Notes: generated from the sequence alone by a model not told the origin. A stretch of DNA of 64,000 nt from Allobosea sp. (GCF_030695125.1 NZ_JAUYTP010000032.1:1-64000), one strand, 5' to 3'. Shown: positions 1-9,507, counted from the stretch's first letter. A program made the numbers and translations.

Positions 1-141
1 CGCCGCCTCCAGATCGGCTACAACCGCGCCGCCTCGATCATGGAGCGGATGGAGCACGAGGGCATCGTCGGCCCCGCCAACCACGCCGGCAAACGCGAAA
101 TCCTCGTCGAAACCGGCAGGGCACGGGAAGACGAGGACTGA
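1..141 (+). CDS. ftsK: DNA translocase FtsK, C-terminal end (partial)
   Basis: Only the last 46 codons are in the window, open from base 1 to a TGA at 139-141. The reading ([20 protein letters not shown], then a GPAN segment and an REIL strand) matches the gamma winged-helix domain that ends FtsK/SpoIIIE translocases. In the family this domain reads the polar KOPS/SRS sequences and directs DNA pumping at the septum toward dif. The tail after the domain is short and acidic. ftsK followed by a lolA-type gene is a common alphaproteobacterial order, which supports the call. The motor domain lies outside the window. Confidence 0.9.
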   Translation, partial: RRLQIGYNRAASIMERMEHEGIVGPANHAGKREILVETGRAREDED

Positions 142-326
142 AAGGGGGCTTGTCGCGGCGTCTGGCCCTTGTGGTTGCGCCTCCCGGTCCTCAAATTGCC
201 ATCAGGGCACTGCAACCTGACACATGACATTGCGTTAGGTGTTCAGCGGGGCTGAGGCCTGGCACGAAATGAACAGGTGTCGGGTCCGCTGGATGGGATC
301 GGCGCGAAGGGGAGCAAGGCCTGCTG

Positions 327-1154
327 ATGACATCGAATCCGACCCTCCGGGCCAAGGCTGCGATGCTGGCATGGCTCGGCTGCGTCGTGCTTCCGTCCTC
401 GCTGATGGCCCAGCCGCTCCAGATCCTTCCGCCCAAACCGGCCGCCGCACGGCCCGCCGTGAGCCGACCCCTGCCGCTGCCGCCGATGCGGCCTCCGGGC
501 CTCGGACTGCCGCGCGTATCGGAGGCCTCGTCCACCCAGGCGACAGGCGCAGCAGCCGTGATCGCCGCAACGGAGACCACGAGGGCCCCTGCCCCAGTTC
601 GCGCCAAGGCCGGCGCGCCCGCGACGCAGGAGGAGGCCATCGAGCGGCTGAACGCCTATCTCAACAGCTTCTCGTCGCTGCAGGGCAATTTCATCCAGCA
701 CGCGGCCGATGGCCGCCGCCTCGAGGGCCGGATCTACATCCAGCGCCCCGGCAAAATGCGCTTCGAATATGCACCGCCGGCCACGATCGAGGTGATCGCG
801 GACGGCACGTCGGTTGCGGTCCGCGACAAGCGGCTGGCGACCCAGGACATCTATTCGCTCGGCCAGACACCCCTCAAATTCCTGGTGCGCGAGCGCATGG
901 ACCTGGCCCGCGAGGGCACGATCACCGGCGCGGCCGTCGATGGCGACGTGCTGACGCTGCGCCTCGAGGACCGCTCGACGCTCGGCGGCACCTCGAAGAT
1001 CGCGCTGAAATTCGATCTGGCGGCCAATGTGCTGCGGCAATGGGTCGTGATCGATCCTCAGGGCTACGAGACGACCGTCTCGCTCTACAATCTCGACACC
1101 CAGCGCCGGCCCGACGCCAAGAATTTCGTGATCGACTACCAGCGCAAGCTCTGA
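327..1154 (+). CDS. lolA: Outer-membrane lipoprotein carrier protein LolA
   Basis: A 275-residue exported protein. Residues 10-29 form a hydrophobic signal peptide ending near SLMAQ. A Pro/Ala-rich linker follows to about residue 100, and the LolA fold begins at EEAIERLNAYLNSF. The pattern of this fold (LQGNFIQ, GRIYIQRPGKMRFEY, then LTLRLEDRS) is typical of the periplasmic chaperone that takes lipoproteins from LolCDE to the outer membrane. Alphaproteobacteria generally lack a separate LolB, so LolA-like proteins may do both steps; this is family knowledge. The linker makes it longer than the E. coli protein. It sits 185 bp after ftsK; I see no strong promoter motif in that gap. Confidence 0.88.
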   Translation: MTSNPTLRAKAAMLAWLGCVVLPSSLMAQPLQILPPKPAAARPAVSRPLPLPPMRPPGLGLPRVSEASSTQATGAAAVIAATETTRAPAPVRAKAGAPATQEEAIERLNAYLNSFSSLQGNFIQHAADGRRLEGRIYIQRPGKMRFEYAPPATIEVIADGTSVAVRDKRLATQDIYSLGQTPLKFLVRERMDLAREGTITGAAVDGDVLTLRLEDRSTLGGTSKIALKFDLAANVLRQWVVIDPQGYETTVSLYNLDTQRRPDAKNFVIDYQRKL

Positions 1155-1240
1155 GGCTTGGCCGGAAGCCGTGTCAGGCGGCTTGCCTTTTGCGCGCCAG
1201 CGGATGAGTTTCCGGCACCCTTGTCGCCGGAACCGCGCCC

Positions 1241-2056
1241 TTGCAACTCACCGTCACCAGCTGGAACATCAACTCGGTCAGGCTTCGCATCGGCATGGTC
1301 ACCGATTACCTGAGCCGCCATGCGCCCGATGTCCTGTGCCTGCAGGAAACCAAGACGCCTGACGAGCAGTTTCCGGGCAAGGCCTTCGAGAAGGCCGGCT
1401 ATGTCCACCAGGCCTTCATCGGCCAGAAGGGCTATAACGGCGTCGCGATCGTCTCGAAGCTGCCCTTCGCCGCGAAGGACGCCATGGCGATGTGCGGCCG
1501 CAACGACGCCCGCCACATGACCGCGGTGCTGGGCGCCGGCGCCGGCGCGGCTGCCGGCATCGCGATCCACAATTTCTACATCCCCGCCGGCGGCGACATC
1601 CCCGATCCCGACAAGAACGAGAAGTTCGCCCACAAGCTCGCCTTCCTCGAGGCCATCGGCGCCTGGGGCGTCGCCCAGCGGCCGACCGACAGGCCGGCGA
1701 TCCTGCTCGGTGACCTCAACATCGCGCCGTACGAACATGATGTCTGGAGCCACAAGCAGCTCCTCGACGTCGTCAGCCACACGCCGATCGAAACCACGAC
1801 GCTGGAGAAGCTGCGCAGCGAACTCGGCTGGACGGACGCCGCGCGCACGCTGCGGCCCGAGCCGGAGAAGCTCTACAGCTGGTGGAGCTACCGCGCCGCC
1901 GACTGGGAAGCCTCCAACCGCGGCCGCCGGCTCGATCATATCTGGCTGTCGGATGCGCTGACGCCCGCGCTGCGCGACGTCACCTTCCTGCGCGAAGCCC
2001 GCGGCTGGGAACGACCGTCCGACCATGTCCCGGTGACGGTGACGCTGGCGCTCTGA
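1241..2056 (+). CDS. xthA: Exodeoxyribonuclease III
   Basis: A 271-residue member of the exonuclease-endonuclease-phosphatase family. Visible motifs are SWNINSVR near residue 8, LCLQETK near 34, the metal/catalytic GDLNIAPYEHDVW near 158, RLDHIW near 232 and SDHVPVTV near the end. These are the signature positions of class II AP endonucleases, which nick DNA at abasic sites and trim 3' blocked ends in base-excision repair. The start is TTG at 1241; no in-frame ATG lies closer to the conserved N-terminus. It follows lolA by 86 bp on the same strand and ends convergently with the gene at 2100. Confidence 0.93.
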   Translation: MQLTVTSWNINSVRLRIGMVTDYLSRHAPDVLCLQETKTPDEQFPGKAFEKAGYVHQAFIGQKGYNGVAIVSKLPFAAKDAMAMCGRNDARHMTAVLGAGAGAAAGIAIHNFYIPAGGDIPDPDKNEKFAHKLAFLEAIGAWGVAQRPTDRPAILLGDLNIAPYEHDVWSHKQLLDVVSHTPIETTTLEKLRSELGWTDAARTLRPEPEKLYSWWSYRAADWEASNRGRRLDHIWLSDALTPALRDVTFLREARGWERPSDHVPVTVTLAL

Positions 2057-2099
2057 TCTGGTCTGAAGGGTGCCCTGGCGATTGCGGCCCGGTCGCACC

Positions 2100-2564
2100 T
2101 CAGGCGCGGTCGATCGCCGCCAGCGCGTCCTGAACGGCCGTCAGCTCGCCGACGAAGTTCCGCAGCCGCTCGCTGATCGCCGCCGCGACGGCTTGCGCGG
2201 AATCCGGCGATTCGGCCAGCACCCGCCGCATCACGCTGCGCGACAGCCGCATCACCTGGGTGGGCTCGCGCGCAATCGCAGTGACCGGGCGCGCCACCGC
2301 CGTGAACAGCGCGATTTCGCCGATCAGCCCGCCCGATCCGACGATCTCTTCGGCCGGCTGCCCATCCTCGCGGCTGTTGAGGGCGATTGCGCCGGAAACG
2401 ACCAGCACCGCCCCGTCCGAGGGCTCGCCGACACGAAACAGCACATCTCCGGCGCGCAGGATGCGGCTCTCCGCCGCGAAGGCGACGAGCCTCAGCGCAT
2501 CGCGCTCCATCAGGCTCAGCAGCGGCTGCCGGGCCAGCAGGGCAATGTCGTCGTCGAGCGCCAT
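2100..2564 (-). CDS. Cyclic nucleotide-binding domain protein (Crp-like sensor domain only)
   Basis: A 154-residue protein made almost entirely of one cNMP-binding beta-roll: LRAGDVLFRVGEPSDGAVLV, followed by IALNSRE and a GGLIGEIALF segment that matches the phosphate-binding cassette position. No helix-turn-helix follows, so it is not a Crp/Fnr transcription factor. The C-terminus (residues 115-154) is helical. It lies 6 bp after the response regulator gene on the same strand, so the two are probably one transcript and one signalling unit. The ligand (cAMP, cGMP or none) cannot be told from sequence. Confidence 0.8.
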   Translation of the reverse strand: MALDDDIALLARQPLLSLMERDALRLVAFAAESRILRAGDVLFRVGEPSDGAVLVVSGAIALNSREDGQPAEEIVGSGGLIGEIALFTAVARPVTAIAREPTQVMRLSRSVMRRVLAESPDSAQAVAAAISERLRNFVGELTAVQDALAAIDRA

Positions 2565-2570
2565 CGGGAC

Positions 2571-3257
2571 TTAAGGGTTCAGCCGGTAGCCGCCGGCATC
2601 GGTGACGAGCAGCCGGGCGTTGCCCGGGTCCGGCTCGATCTTCTGGCGCAGCCGGTAGATATGGGTTTCGAGCGTATGCGTCGTCACCTGGCTGTTATAG
2701 CCCCAGACCTCCTGCAGCAGCACCTCGCGGGCGATCGGCTTGCGGCCGGCCCGGTAAAGGAAGCGCAGGATCGCGGTTTCCTTCTCGGTGAGCTTGGTCT
2801 TCGAGCCCTTCTCGCTGACCAGCAGCTTCGAGCCGGGGTGGAAGGTATAGGGACCGACCTGGAAGACCGCGTCCTCGCTGGCCTCGTATTGTCGCAGATG
2901 CGCACGGATGCGCGCCAGCAGCACGGCGAACTTGAAGGGCTTGACGACATAGTCGTTGGCGCCGGCCTCGAGCCCCAGAACCGTGTCGGCGTCCGAGCCC
3001 TGACCGGTGAGCATGATCACCGGGCTCTTGAAGCCGTTCTTGCGCATCAGCTTCACCGCCTCGCGGCCATCCATGTCGGGCAGGCCGACATCCATGATCG
3101 CGAGATCGATGCGCTCGGCCTGGACCGCCTTCACGGCGCCGGTCGCGGTGCCGGCGGTCGAGAGCTTGAATTCGTCATAGAGCGCGAGCTGCTCGGCGAG
3201 CGCGTCTCGCAGGGTCTGGTCGTCGTCGACCAGCAGGATATGATGCACGGCGGGCAT
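2571..3257 (-). CDS. OmpR/PhoB-family response regulator (orphan; CenR-like)
   Basis: 228 residues. A receiver domain covers about 1-120, with the acidic pair DDD at 11-13, phospho-acceptor D56 in MDVGLPDMDG, T/G in MLTGQGS and K106 in DYVVKPF. A winged-helix DNA-binding domain covers about 130-228 and ends in the usual HIYRLRQKIEPD and GGYRLNP. I placed the start at the ATG at 3257 (MPAVHH); the frame is open further upstream, but those residues do not look conserved. No histidine kinase gene is adjacent. The sequence resembles the alphaproteobacterial CenR envelope regulator, but I cannot prove this without alignment. It is divergent from a peptidoglycan-acting gene. Confidence 0.88.
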   Translation of the reverse strand: MPAVHHILLVDDDQTLRDALAEQLALYDEFKLSTAGTATGAVKAVQAERIDLAIMDVGLPDMDGREAVKLMRKNGFKSPVIMLTGQGSDADTVLGLEAGANDYVVKPFKFAVLLARIRAHLRQYEASEDAVFQVGPYTFHPGSKLLVSEKGSKTKLTEKETAILRFLYRAGRKPIAREVLLQEVWGYNSQVTTHTLETHIYRLRQKIEPDPGNARLLVTDAGGYRLNP

Positions 3258-3338
3258 GAAACATCGTTCGCACGAGAAATGGCAGTACACCATGAGCCGG
3301 CCCCACCGTGACCGCAAGTCACGCCCATTGGAATTCCC

Positions 3339-3908
3339 GTGAGAAACCGTGATCGAGACCCGCTGCGCCCGGCTTTCGAGCGCCCTCGCCGTCTGACGCG
3401 CTTGCGCGTCTTCGCCTCGGTCCGCGACCGTCGGAAGGGCTTTCTGATCGCTGGCGGGGCCGCCTTTCCCTGTGCGCTTGGCCGCGCGGGCATCGGGATG
3501 CTGAAACGCGAGGGCGACGGCCGGACACCCCGCGCCGATCTGCCGCTACGCAGTGTGCTCTTCCGGGCCGACCGCATCGGCCGCCCACTCAGCCTGCTGC
3601 CGCTGCGCATCATCGCCGCGCGCGACGCCTGGTGCGACGATGTCGCGGACCGCCGCTACAACCGCTTGATCGACCGCCCTCCGGGCGAGGCGGAGGAGCG
3701 GCTGACCCGCGACGACCACCTCTATGACGTCATCGTCGAATTGGGATGGAACGACGCACCGGTGATTCGCGGCCGCGGCAGCGCGATCTTCTGGCATCTC
3801 GCCCGCCCGGGCTTCACGCCCACGGCCGGCTGCGTCGCAGTCGAGCGTCACGTTTTTTCGAAGGTGCTGCCGCGGCTGGCGCGGCACTGCGTGATGCTGG
3901 TCAGATAG
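3339..3908 (+). CDS. L,D-transpeptidase catalytic-domain (YkuD-type) protein
   Basis: A 189-residue protein starting with GTG at 3339. The C-terminal part carries the YkuD signature: IFWHLARPGFTPTAGCVAV gives the His and the catalytic Cys within an S/T-x-G-C context, and KREGDGRTPRADLPL upstream is the usual substrate-facing loop. Such enzymes make 3-3 peptidoglycan crosslinks or attach proteins to peptidoglycan. I see no clear signal peptide or membrane segment, which is usual for this short subgroup, so its site of action is uncertain. It is transcribed divergently from the response regulator (82 bp apart), which could regulate it. Confidence 0.78.
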   Translation: MRNRDRDPLRPAFERPRRLTRLRVFASVRDRRKGFLIAGGAAFPCALGRAGIGMLKREGDGRTPRADLPLRSVLFRADRIGRPLSLLPLRIIAARDAWCDDVADRRYNRLIDRPPGEAEERLTRDDHLYDVIVELGWNDAPVIRGRGSAIFWHLARPGFTPTAGCVAVERHVFSKVLPRLARHCVMLVR

Positions 3909-4021
3909 ATCGGAGCGGATTATGGAGGTCGCGAGCACCGTCTCGATCCCCTCCAGGAGCCAGCCGACGGCCATGCGGGCACCGTCCCGCGCCCGTCGCG
4001 GTTTCCAAGCTCGAGACTGCC

Positions 4022-4399
4022 ATGACCGACTCCCCCTCCGACACCCTCCGCTTCGGCCGGATCGCCGCGACCGTCGCCGTCGCCGACATGGCGCGCGCCT
4101 GCGACTTCTATGTCGGCGCAATAGGCTTCAGCAAAACCTTCGAGAACGGCGACCCCGTCGGTTTCGTCATCCTGAAGCGCGATGCAGGTGAACTGCATCT
4201 GACGCTGCAGCGAGACCACAGGCCGGCGCCGTTCGCCGTCGCTCACATGCTGGTCGAGGACATCGACGCCCTTCACGCGATTGTCCGGGCCCACGGCCTT
4301 CGCATCGTAAAGGGCCTGCGCGACAAGGACTACGGCCTGCGCGCCTTCGTCTTCGAGGATCCCGACGGCAACCGGATCGACGTCGGCGAGCGGATTTGA
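4022..4399 (+). CDS. VOC-fold (glyoxalase/bleomycin-resistance) protein
   Basis: A 125-residue protein of the vicinal oxygen chelate superfamily. FGRIAATVAVADMARACDFY is the first beta-alpha motif, LHLTLQRD supplies a likely metal-side strand, and FVFEDPDGNRIDVGE is the canonical C-terminal strand with its terminal acidic residue. The family includes glyoxalase I, dioxygenases and drug-binding proteins, so the substrate cannot be assigned. The start is the ATG at 4022 directly before MTDSPSD. The neighbouring genes give no functional hint. It converges with the YggS-type gene. Confidence 0.82.
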   Translation: MTDSPSDTLRFGRIAATVAVADMARACDFYVGAIGFSKTFENGDPVGFVILKRDAGELHLTLQRDHRPAPFAVAHMLVEDIDALHAIVRAHGLRIVKGLRDKDYGLRAFVFEDPDGNRIDVGERI

Positions 4400-4407
4400 C
4401 GCAAGCT

Positions 4408-4437
4408 CTCCTGCTCGGGCCAGCGCCCGGGCAGGAG
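4408..4437. terminator. Strong hairpin between convergent genes
   Basis: Arms CTCCTGCTCGGGC (4408-4420) and GCCCGGGCAGGAG (4425-4437) pair along 13 positions with one G-T pair and a four-base loop. It lies between the ends of the VOC gene (4399) and the YggS gene (4448). Neither side has a clear T-run, so it may act as a weak two-way or Rho-assisted terminator. Confidence 0.4.
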
Positions 4438-4447
4438 GGCGCAGGCC

Positions 4448-5113
4448 CTACCCCCGCGCCCCGAAGATCGCGCTGCCGACGCGCACATGCGTTGCGCCGA
4501 GCTGGATCGCCGCCTCGTAATCGGCGCTCATGCCCATCGACAGGCCCCGCAGGCCGTGGCGGGCCGCGATCTTGGCCAGCAGGGCGAAATGCGGCGAGGG
4601 CGGATCCTCCGCCGGCGGAATGCACATCAGCCCCTCGATCACCAGGCCATGATGGACCCGGCAGGTTTCGAGGAAGGCGTCGATCTCGGCAGGGCTGACG
4701 CCGCCCTTCTGTGGCTCGTCGCCGGTGTTGACCTGCACATACAGCGTCGGCGCCCGGCCGCTGCGGCCGATCTCGCGGGCCAGCTCCTTGGCGAGGCTCT
4801 CGCGATCGAGCGAATGGATCGCATCGAACAGCTCGACCGCCTCCTTCGCCTTGTTGGACTGGAGCGGCCCGATCATGTGCACCTGCGCATCGGGAAACCG
4901 CGCTTTCAGCCCCGGCCACTTGGCCTTGGCCTCCTGGACGTAGTTTTCGCCGAAGACGCGCTGCCCTGCCTCCAAAACGGGAAGGATGACCTCCGCCGGC
5001 ATCGTCTTGGACACCGCGATCAGCGTCACCGAATCGGGCTCGCGCTCGAAATCGCGCGCCGTGCGCGCAATCGCCGCCCGGATTTCCGCCAAACGCGTAA
5101 CCGTATCGTTCAT
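4448..5113 (-). CDS. YggS/PLPBP-family pyridoxal-phosphate homeostasis protein
   Basis: 221 residues, beginning MNDTVTRLAEIRA at 5113. The PLP-binding lysine is K36 in LIAVSKT. The family signature then follows in order: FGENYVQEAKAKWP, WPGLKARFP, HMIGPLQSNKAKEAVELFD, YVQVNTGDEPQKGG and GLSMGMSADYEAAI. In the family the protein is a single-domain alanine-racemase-like TIM barrel without known catalysis that keeps PLP and amino-acid pools balanced. It is divergent from leuS; the space between them contains a palindromic repeat. The order yggS-leuS-lptE-holA is common in rhizobia. Confidence 0.92.
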   Translation of the reverse strand: MNDTVTRLAEIRAAIARTARDFEREPDSVTLIAVSKTMPAEVILPVLEAGQRVFGENYVQEAKAKWPGLKARFPDAQVHMIGPLQSNKAKEAVELFDAIHSLDRESLAKELAREIGRSGRAPTLYVQVNTGDEPQKGGVSPAEIDAFLETCRVHHGLVIEGLMCIPPAEDPPSPHFALLAKIAARHGLRGLSMGMSADYEAAIQLGATHVRVGSAIFGARG

Positions 5114-5167
5114 CTGCTGCCCTTCCAGACCCGGCACGGCGTTGACCGCGTCGCCTCAATGGTGTCC

Positions 5168-5220
5168 TAGAGCATGATGCCGAAAAGTGGGACCCGGTTT
5201 TCGGATACAATCATGCGCTA
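5168..5220. repeat. Rhizobial-type palindromic intergenic repeat
   Basis: An imperfect 53-bp palindrome. Outer arms are TAGAGCATGAT (5168-5178) and ATCATGCGCTA (5210-5220), with one mismatch. An inner pair CCGAAAA / TTTTCGG flanks a short GTGGGACCCGG core. From memory, this GAGCATGATnCCGAAAA form is a widespread interspersed repeat in Hyphomicrobiales intergenic regions. It lies in the divergent yggS-leuS promoter region, so it could also affect either transcript. Confidence 0.75.
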
Positions 5221-5282
5221 ACTCTTGGACGAGAGCTGGCTCTCGTCTGGCACCTCCGATGATGCAAGAATAGCCCGCTGCC

Positions 5283-7907
5283 ATGGCCGTCGAACGCTAC
5301 AATCCCAAGGAATCCGAGCCGAAATGGCGCGCCGTCTGGGAGGAGCGCAAGCTCTTCGAAACCAGCAACGACGACCCGCGGCCGAGCTACTACGTCCTCG
5401 AGATGTTTCCCTACCCGTCGGGACGCATCCATATGGGCCATGTCCGCAATTACGCGATGGGCGACGTCGTGGCGCGCTACAAGCGGGCCAAGGGCTTCGC
5501 CGTGCTGCACCCGATGGGCTGGGACGCCTTCGGCCTGCCCGCCGAGAACGCCGCCAAGCAGAAGAAGGTCCATCCGCGGGAATGGACCTACGCCAATATC
5601 GCGGCGATGCGGACGCAGTTGCAGTCGATGGGCCTCTCGCTGGACTGGAGCCGCGAGCTCGCGACCTGCGACCCGTCCTATTATCGCCACCAGCAGAAGA
5701 TGTTCCTCGACTTCCTGAAGGCCGGGCTGGTCGATCGCAAGACCGCGAAGGTCAACTGGGACCCGGTCGATGAGACCGTGCTCGCCAACGAGCAGGTCAT
5801 CGACGGCAAAGGCTGGCGCTCTGGCGCGCCGGTCGAGATCCGCGAGCTGACGCAGTGGTTCTTCAAGATCACCGCCTTCGGCCAGGAGCTGCATGACGCG
5901 CTGGAGGGCCTGACCCGCTGGCCCGACAAGGTCCGCCTGATGCAGAAGAACTGGATCGGCCGCTCGGAAGGGCTGCTGGTTCGTTTCGCTCTCGAATCGA
6001 AGGCGGTCGAGGCCGACGAGATCGAGGTCTACACGACCCGCCCCGATACCCTGTTCGGAGCGAAGTTTCTCGGCATCGCCCCCGATCACCCGGTCGCCCG
6101 AATGGTTGCCGCGCGCAGCCCCGCCCTGCAGGCCTTCATCGAGGAGTGCAAGCGCACCGGCACGGCCCAGGAGAACATCGACAAGGCCGAGAAGCTCGGC
6201 TTCGATACCGGCCTGCGCGTCGCCCATCCGCTTGATCCGTCATGGACCTTGCCGGTCTACGTCGCCAACTTCATCCTGATGGAATACGGCACGGGCGCGA
6301 TCTTCGGCTGCCCCGCCCATGACCAGCGCGACCTCGACTTCGTCAACAAATATGGCCTCGGCAACACCCCCGTCGTCGCCCCCGAGGGCGTCGATCCGGC
6401 GAGCTTCGTGATCACCGACACCGCCTATGTCGACGACGGCCGGATGATCAATTCGCGCTTCCTCGATGGCTTGACCATTTCGGAAGCGAAAGAAGAGGTG
6501 GCCCGCCGGCTCGAGAGCGAGATCCGCGGCGACCGTCCGGTCGGCGCCCGCAAGGTCAACTTCCGTCTGCGGGACTGGGGCGTCTCGCGCCAGCGCTATT
6601 GGGGCTGCCCGATCCCGGTGATCCACTGCGCCGAATGCGGAACGGTGCCGGTGCCCGATTCCGACCTGCCGGTGCAGCTGCCCGACGACGTCTCCTTCGA
6701 CAAGCCGGGCAACCCGCTCGATCACCATCCGAGCTGGAAGCATGTCGCCTGCCCGCAATGTGGCGGCGCGGCGCGGCGCGAGACCGACACGATGGACACC
6801 TTCGTCGATTCCTCCTGGTATTTCGCCCGCTTCACAGATCCCTGGCGGACGGAGAGCCCGACGAACCGCGCCGTCGTCGATCGCTTCCTGCCGGTCGACC
6901 AGTATATCGGCGGCGTCGAGCACGCGATCCTGCACCTGCTCTATTCGCGCTTCTTCACGCGCGCCATGAAGGCGACCGGCCATGCCGGCCTCGACGAGCC
7001 CTTCGCCGGCATGTTCACGCAGGGCATGGTCGTCCACGAGACCTATCGCGACGCCGACGGCAACTGGGTCGAGCCCGGCGATGTCCGCATCGAGGGCGCT
7101 GGTGCCGAGCGCAAGGGTTTCCATGTCGACACGGCCGCTCCGATCGAGATCGGCGCGATCGAGAAGATGTCGAAGTCGAAGAAGAACGTCGTCGATCCCG
7201 ACGACATCATCGCCTCCTACGGCGCCGACACCGCACGCTGGTTCATGCTCTCGGATTCCCCGCCCGATCGCGACGTGATCTGGACCGACGAGGGTGTCCA
7301 GGGCGCCGCCCGTTTCGTCCAGCGCTTCTGGCGCCTGCTCGGGGAGATCGCCGAGCGCACGGGCAACACCGCCCCTCGGCCCGCATCCCTGGGTGAGCCC
7401 GCGGAGACCCTGCGCAAGGCCAGCCACAGGGCTCTGGACGCCGTTGGCAACGATATCGAGCGGCTCGGCTTCAACCGCTGCATCGCCCATGTCTACACGC
7501 TCACCAACGCGATCGGGAAAGCGCTCGACGCGGCAGCAGAGAACGCGGCTCTGGCACCCGACATCGCCTTTGCGCTGCATGAGGCCGGCGTCATCGCGAC
7601 CCAACTCGTCGCGCCGATGATGCCCCATCTCGCCGAGGAATGCTGGCAGGCGCTCGGCCAGCCGGGCCTCGTCGGCGAGGCCTCATGGCCCGAGGCAGAA
7701 GCGGCCTTGCTGAGGGATGACAGCCTGACGCTGCCGGTCCAGGTCAACGGCAAGAAGCGCGCGGAGGTGACCGTGCCGGCCGATGCGGATACGATCGCCG
7801 TCGAAGCGCTGGTCAGGGCGTCCGACGTCGTCACCAAGGCGCTGGATGGCCGCGAGATCCGCAAGATCATCGTCGTTCCCGGGAGAATCGTGAATGTCGT
7901 CGTTTGA
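5283..7907 (+). CDS. leuS: Leucyl-tRNA synthetase
   Basis: 874 residues, the usual bacterial LeuS length. The class I signatures are both present: HMGH at 50-53 within [15 protein letters not shown], and KMSKS at 628-632. The CP1 editing domain is intact, with [14 protein letters not shown] (threonine-rich pocket) and [19 protein letters not shown] with its conserved aspartates. The anticodon-binding domain and the C-terminal [13 protein letters not shown] region follow. It charges tRNA-Leu and edits mischarged norvaline or isoleucine. The start ATG at 5283 follows a weak purine stretch. Its last 14 bases overlap lptE, implying coupled translation. Confidence 0.98.
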   Translation: MAVERYNPKESEPKWRAVWEERKLFETSNDDPRPSYYVLEMFPYPSGRIHMGHVRNYAMGDVVARYKRAKGFAVLHPMGWDAFGLPAENAAKQKKVHPREWTYANIAAMRTQLQSMGLSLDWSRELATCDPSYYRHQQKMFLDFLKAGLVDRKTAKVNWDPVDETVLANEQVIDGKGWRSGAPVEIRELTQWFFKITAFGQELHDALEGLTRWPDKVRLMQKNWIGRSEGLLVRFALESKAVEADEIEVYTTRPDTLFGAKFLGIAPDHPVARMVAARSPALQAFIEECKRTGTAQENIDKAEKLGFDTGLRVAHPLDPSWTLPVYVANFILMEYGTGAIFGCPAHDQRDLDFVNKYGLGNTPVVAPEGVDPASFVITDTAYVDDGRMINSRFLDGLTISEAKEEVARRLESEIRGDRPVGARKVNFRLRDWGVSRQRYWGCPIPVIHCAECGTVPVPDSDLPVQLPDDVSFDKPGNPLDHHPSWKHVACPQCGGAARRETDTMDTFVDSSWYFARFTDPWRTESPTNRAVVDRFLPVDQYIGGVEHAILHLLYSRFFTRAMKATGHAGLDEPFAGMFTQGMVVHETYRDADGNWVEPGDVRIEGAGAERKGFHVDTAAPIEIGAIEKMSKSKKNVVDPDDIIASYGADTARWFMLSDSPPDRDVIWTDEGVQGAARFVQRFWRLLGEIAERTGNTAPRPASLGEPAETLRKASHRALDAVGNDIERLGFNRCIAHVYTLTNAIGKALDAAAENAALAPDIAFALHEAGVIATQLVAPMMPHLAEECWQALGQPGLVGEASWPEAEAALLRDDSLTLPVQVNGKKRAEVTVPADADTIAVEALVRASDVVTKALDGREIRKIIVVPGRIVNVVV

Positions 7908-8448
7908 AACCGGACATCGCGCCACAGCACGCCCGGCCGGCCGGCTGATGCTGGCGGCCGCGCTGCTTGCCGCCGCGATGGCGGGCGGCTGCTTTCAGCC
8001 GCTCTATGCGGAGAACACCCGCAGCGTTACCGGCGGGAGCATCAAGGACACCCTGAAAGAGGTCGAGGTCCCCGAGATCAAGGGATTGATCGGCCATTAC
8101 CTGCGCAATGAGCTGGTCTTCGAGCTGGATGGCGGCAATGAGCCGGATCGCTCCCGGCGGCTGAAGTTCAACGCCAGCATTGCCGAATCCATCGAGGTCG
8201 TGACGGTCGATTACGCCAATGGTCGCGCGGATTCGGCGATTCTCGTGGCCACGGCGACCTGGACTCTGACCGAGAACGGCACCGGCAAGGTCGTGTCGCA
8301 GGGCACCAACATCGTTCGGGCGCCTTATGAACGGTCGTCGCAGCGCTTTGCCACGGTCCGTGCGGCGCGCGACGCACAGGTTCGCGCCGCCAAGAACCTC
8401 GCGACCCTGATTCGCGGGCAGATGGCCGCCGATCTCGTCGCCGGCTGA
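7894..8448 (+). CDS. lptE: LPS-assembly lipoprotein LptE
   Basis: 184 residues. A signal peptide with a lipobox ends AAAMAGGC, making C33 the lipidated cysteine. FQPLYAENT follows directly, the standard start of mature alphaproteobacterial LptE. The rest is a small alpha/beta domain. In the family LptE sits inside the LptD barrel and helps insert lipopolysaccharide into the outer membrane. The start at 7894 overlaps the leuS end; leuS-lptE-holA is a conserved order, and sequence similarity in LptE is weak, so context carries much of the call. Confidence 0.85.
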   Translation: MSSFETGHRATARPAGRLMLAAALLAAAMAGGCFQPLYAENTRSVTGGSIKDTLKEVEVPEIKGLIGHYLRNELVFELDGGNEPDRSRRLKFNASIAESIEVVTVDYANGRADSAILVATATWTLTENGTGKVVSQGTNIVRAPYERSSQRFATVRAARDAQVRAAKNLATLIRGQMAADLVAG

Positions 8449-8466
8449 GCGGGGCCGGGCGCGACG

Positions 8467-9498
8467 ATGGTCGCCATCAAGGCGCATGAGGCCGATCGCG
8501 CGCTGGCCAGGCTCGACCCCGCCTGTCGTCTCGTCCTGATCTACGGACCCGATGCGGGCCTCGTTTCCGAGCGCGCCACGGCGCTGGCCCGCGCCCATGT
8601 CGACGACCCCACCGACGCCTTTCAGCTCGTCCGGATGAGCGGCGACGACATCGCCTCCGACCCGCTCAAGCTCGTCGACGAGGCCAACACGATCGGGCTC
8701 TTCGGCGGGCGCCGGGCGATCCGCGTTTCGGCCACCTCCAAACCGCTGCTGGCGGCCGTCGAACCGCTGCTGGCGACGCCGTCCAAGGACGCCATCGTGA
8801 TCGTCGAGGCTGGCGATCTCCAGCGCACCAACCCCCTCAGGACCGCCTGCGAGCGCGCCCGGACGGCGCTCGTCGTGCCCTGCTACGGCGATGCCGCCCG
8901 CGACCTCGGCGGCATCATCGACGAGATGGTGCGCGCCGCCGGAAAGACGATCGACCGCGGCAGCCGCGACCACCTCGCCAGCCTGCTCGGCGGCGATCGG
9001 CAGACGTCGCGGCGCGAGATCGAGAAGCTGCTCCTCTATGTCGGCAGCGAGCCGTCCGTCGCCCTGGCCCATATCGATGCGGTCGTCGGCGACACCGCCC
9101 AGCGCGAGCAGGCGATGCTGATCGACGCGGTATTCTCAGGGAAACTGCCGGCTCTCGATCTCGCCCAGGCCAAACTCGCCGGCGAGGGTCTCGACGCCGG
9201 CGTCATGCTGGGCGCGGTGCTGCGCCATACTCTGGCAATGCTCAAGGCCCGCCAGGGCGTCGATGCCGGCCGTAGCGCCCGGGACATGGTCGCGGCGATG
9301 CGCCTGCCCTATCCGCGCATCGCGGCGACCGAAGCCGCGCTTGCGAACTGGACGACGCCGAAGCTGATGGAAGCCATCACCCTGCTGGGCAGCGCTACGC
9401 TGGCCGCCCGGCGCGACGGTGAGATTGGCAAGGCTGGCGCCACGCGCGTGCTCTGGACGCTGGCGCGCCTCGGCCGCACCGCCGCTCGCGGCGAATAG
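8467..9498 (+). CDS. holA: DNA polymerase III subunit delta
   Basis: 343 residues. The N-terminal RecA-like domain has LIYGPDAGLVSERATAL near residue 25 and AIVIVEAGDLQRTNPLR near 115, followed by the helical lid and collar domains with ALDLAQAKLAGEGLDAGVML. Delta opens the beta sliding clamp inside the clamp loader; it has the AAA+ fold but no working P-loop, as here. It lies 18 bp after lptE and ends 9 bp from the convergent parB. Confidence 0.93.
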   Translation: MVAIKAHEADRALARLDPACRLVLIYGPDAGLVSERATALARAHVDDPTDAFQLVRMSGDDIASDPLKLVDEANTIGLFGGRRAIRVSATSKPLLAAVEPLLATPSKDAIVIVEAGDLQRTNPLRTACERARTALVVPCYGDAARDLGGIIDEMVRAAGKTIDRGSRDHLASLLGGDRQTSRREIEKLLLYVGSEPSVALAHIDAVVGDTAQREQAMLIDAVFSGKLPALDLAQAKLAGEGLDAGVMLGAVLRHTLAMLKARQGVDAGRSARDMVAAMRLPYPRIAATEAALANWTTPKLMEAITLLGSATLAARRDGEIGKAGATRVLWTLARLGRTAARGE

Positions 9499-9507
9499 CG
9501 CCGATCC

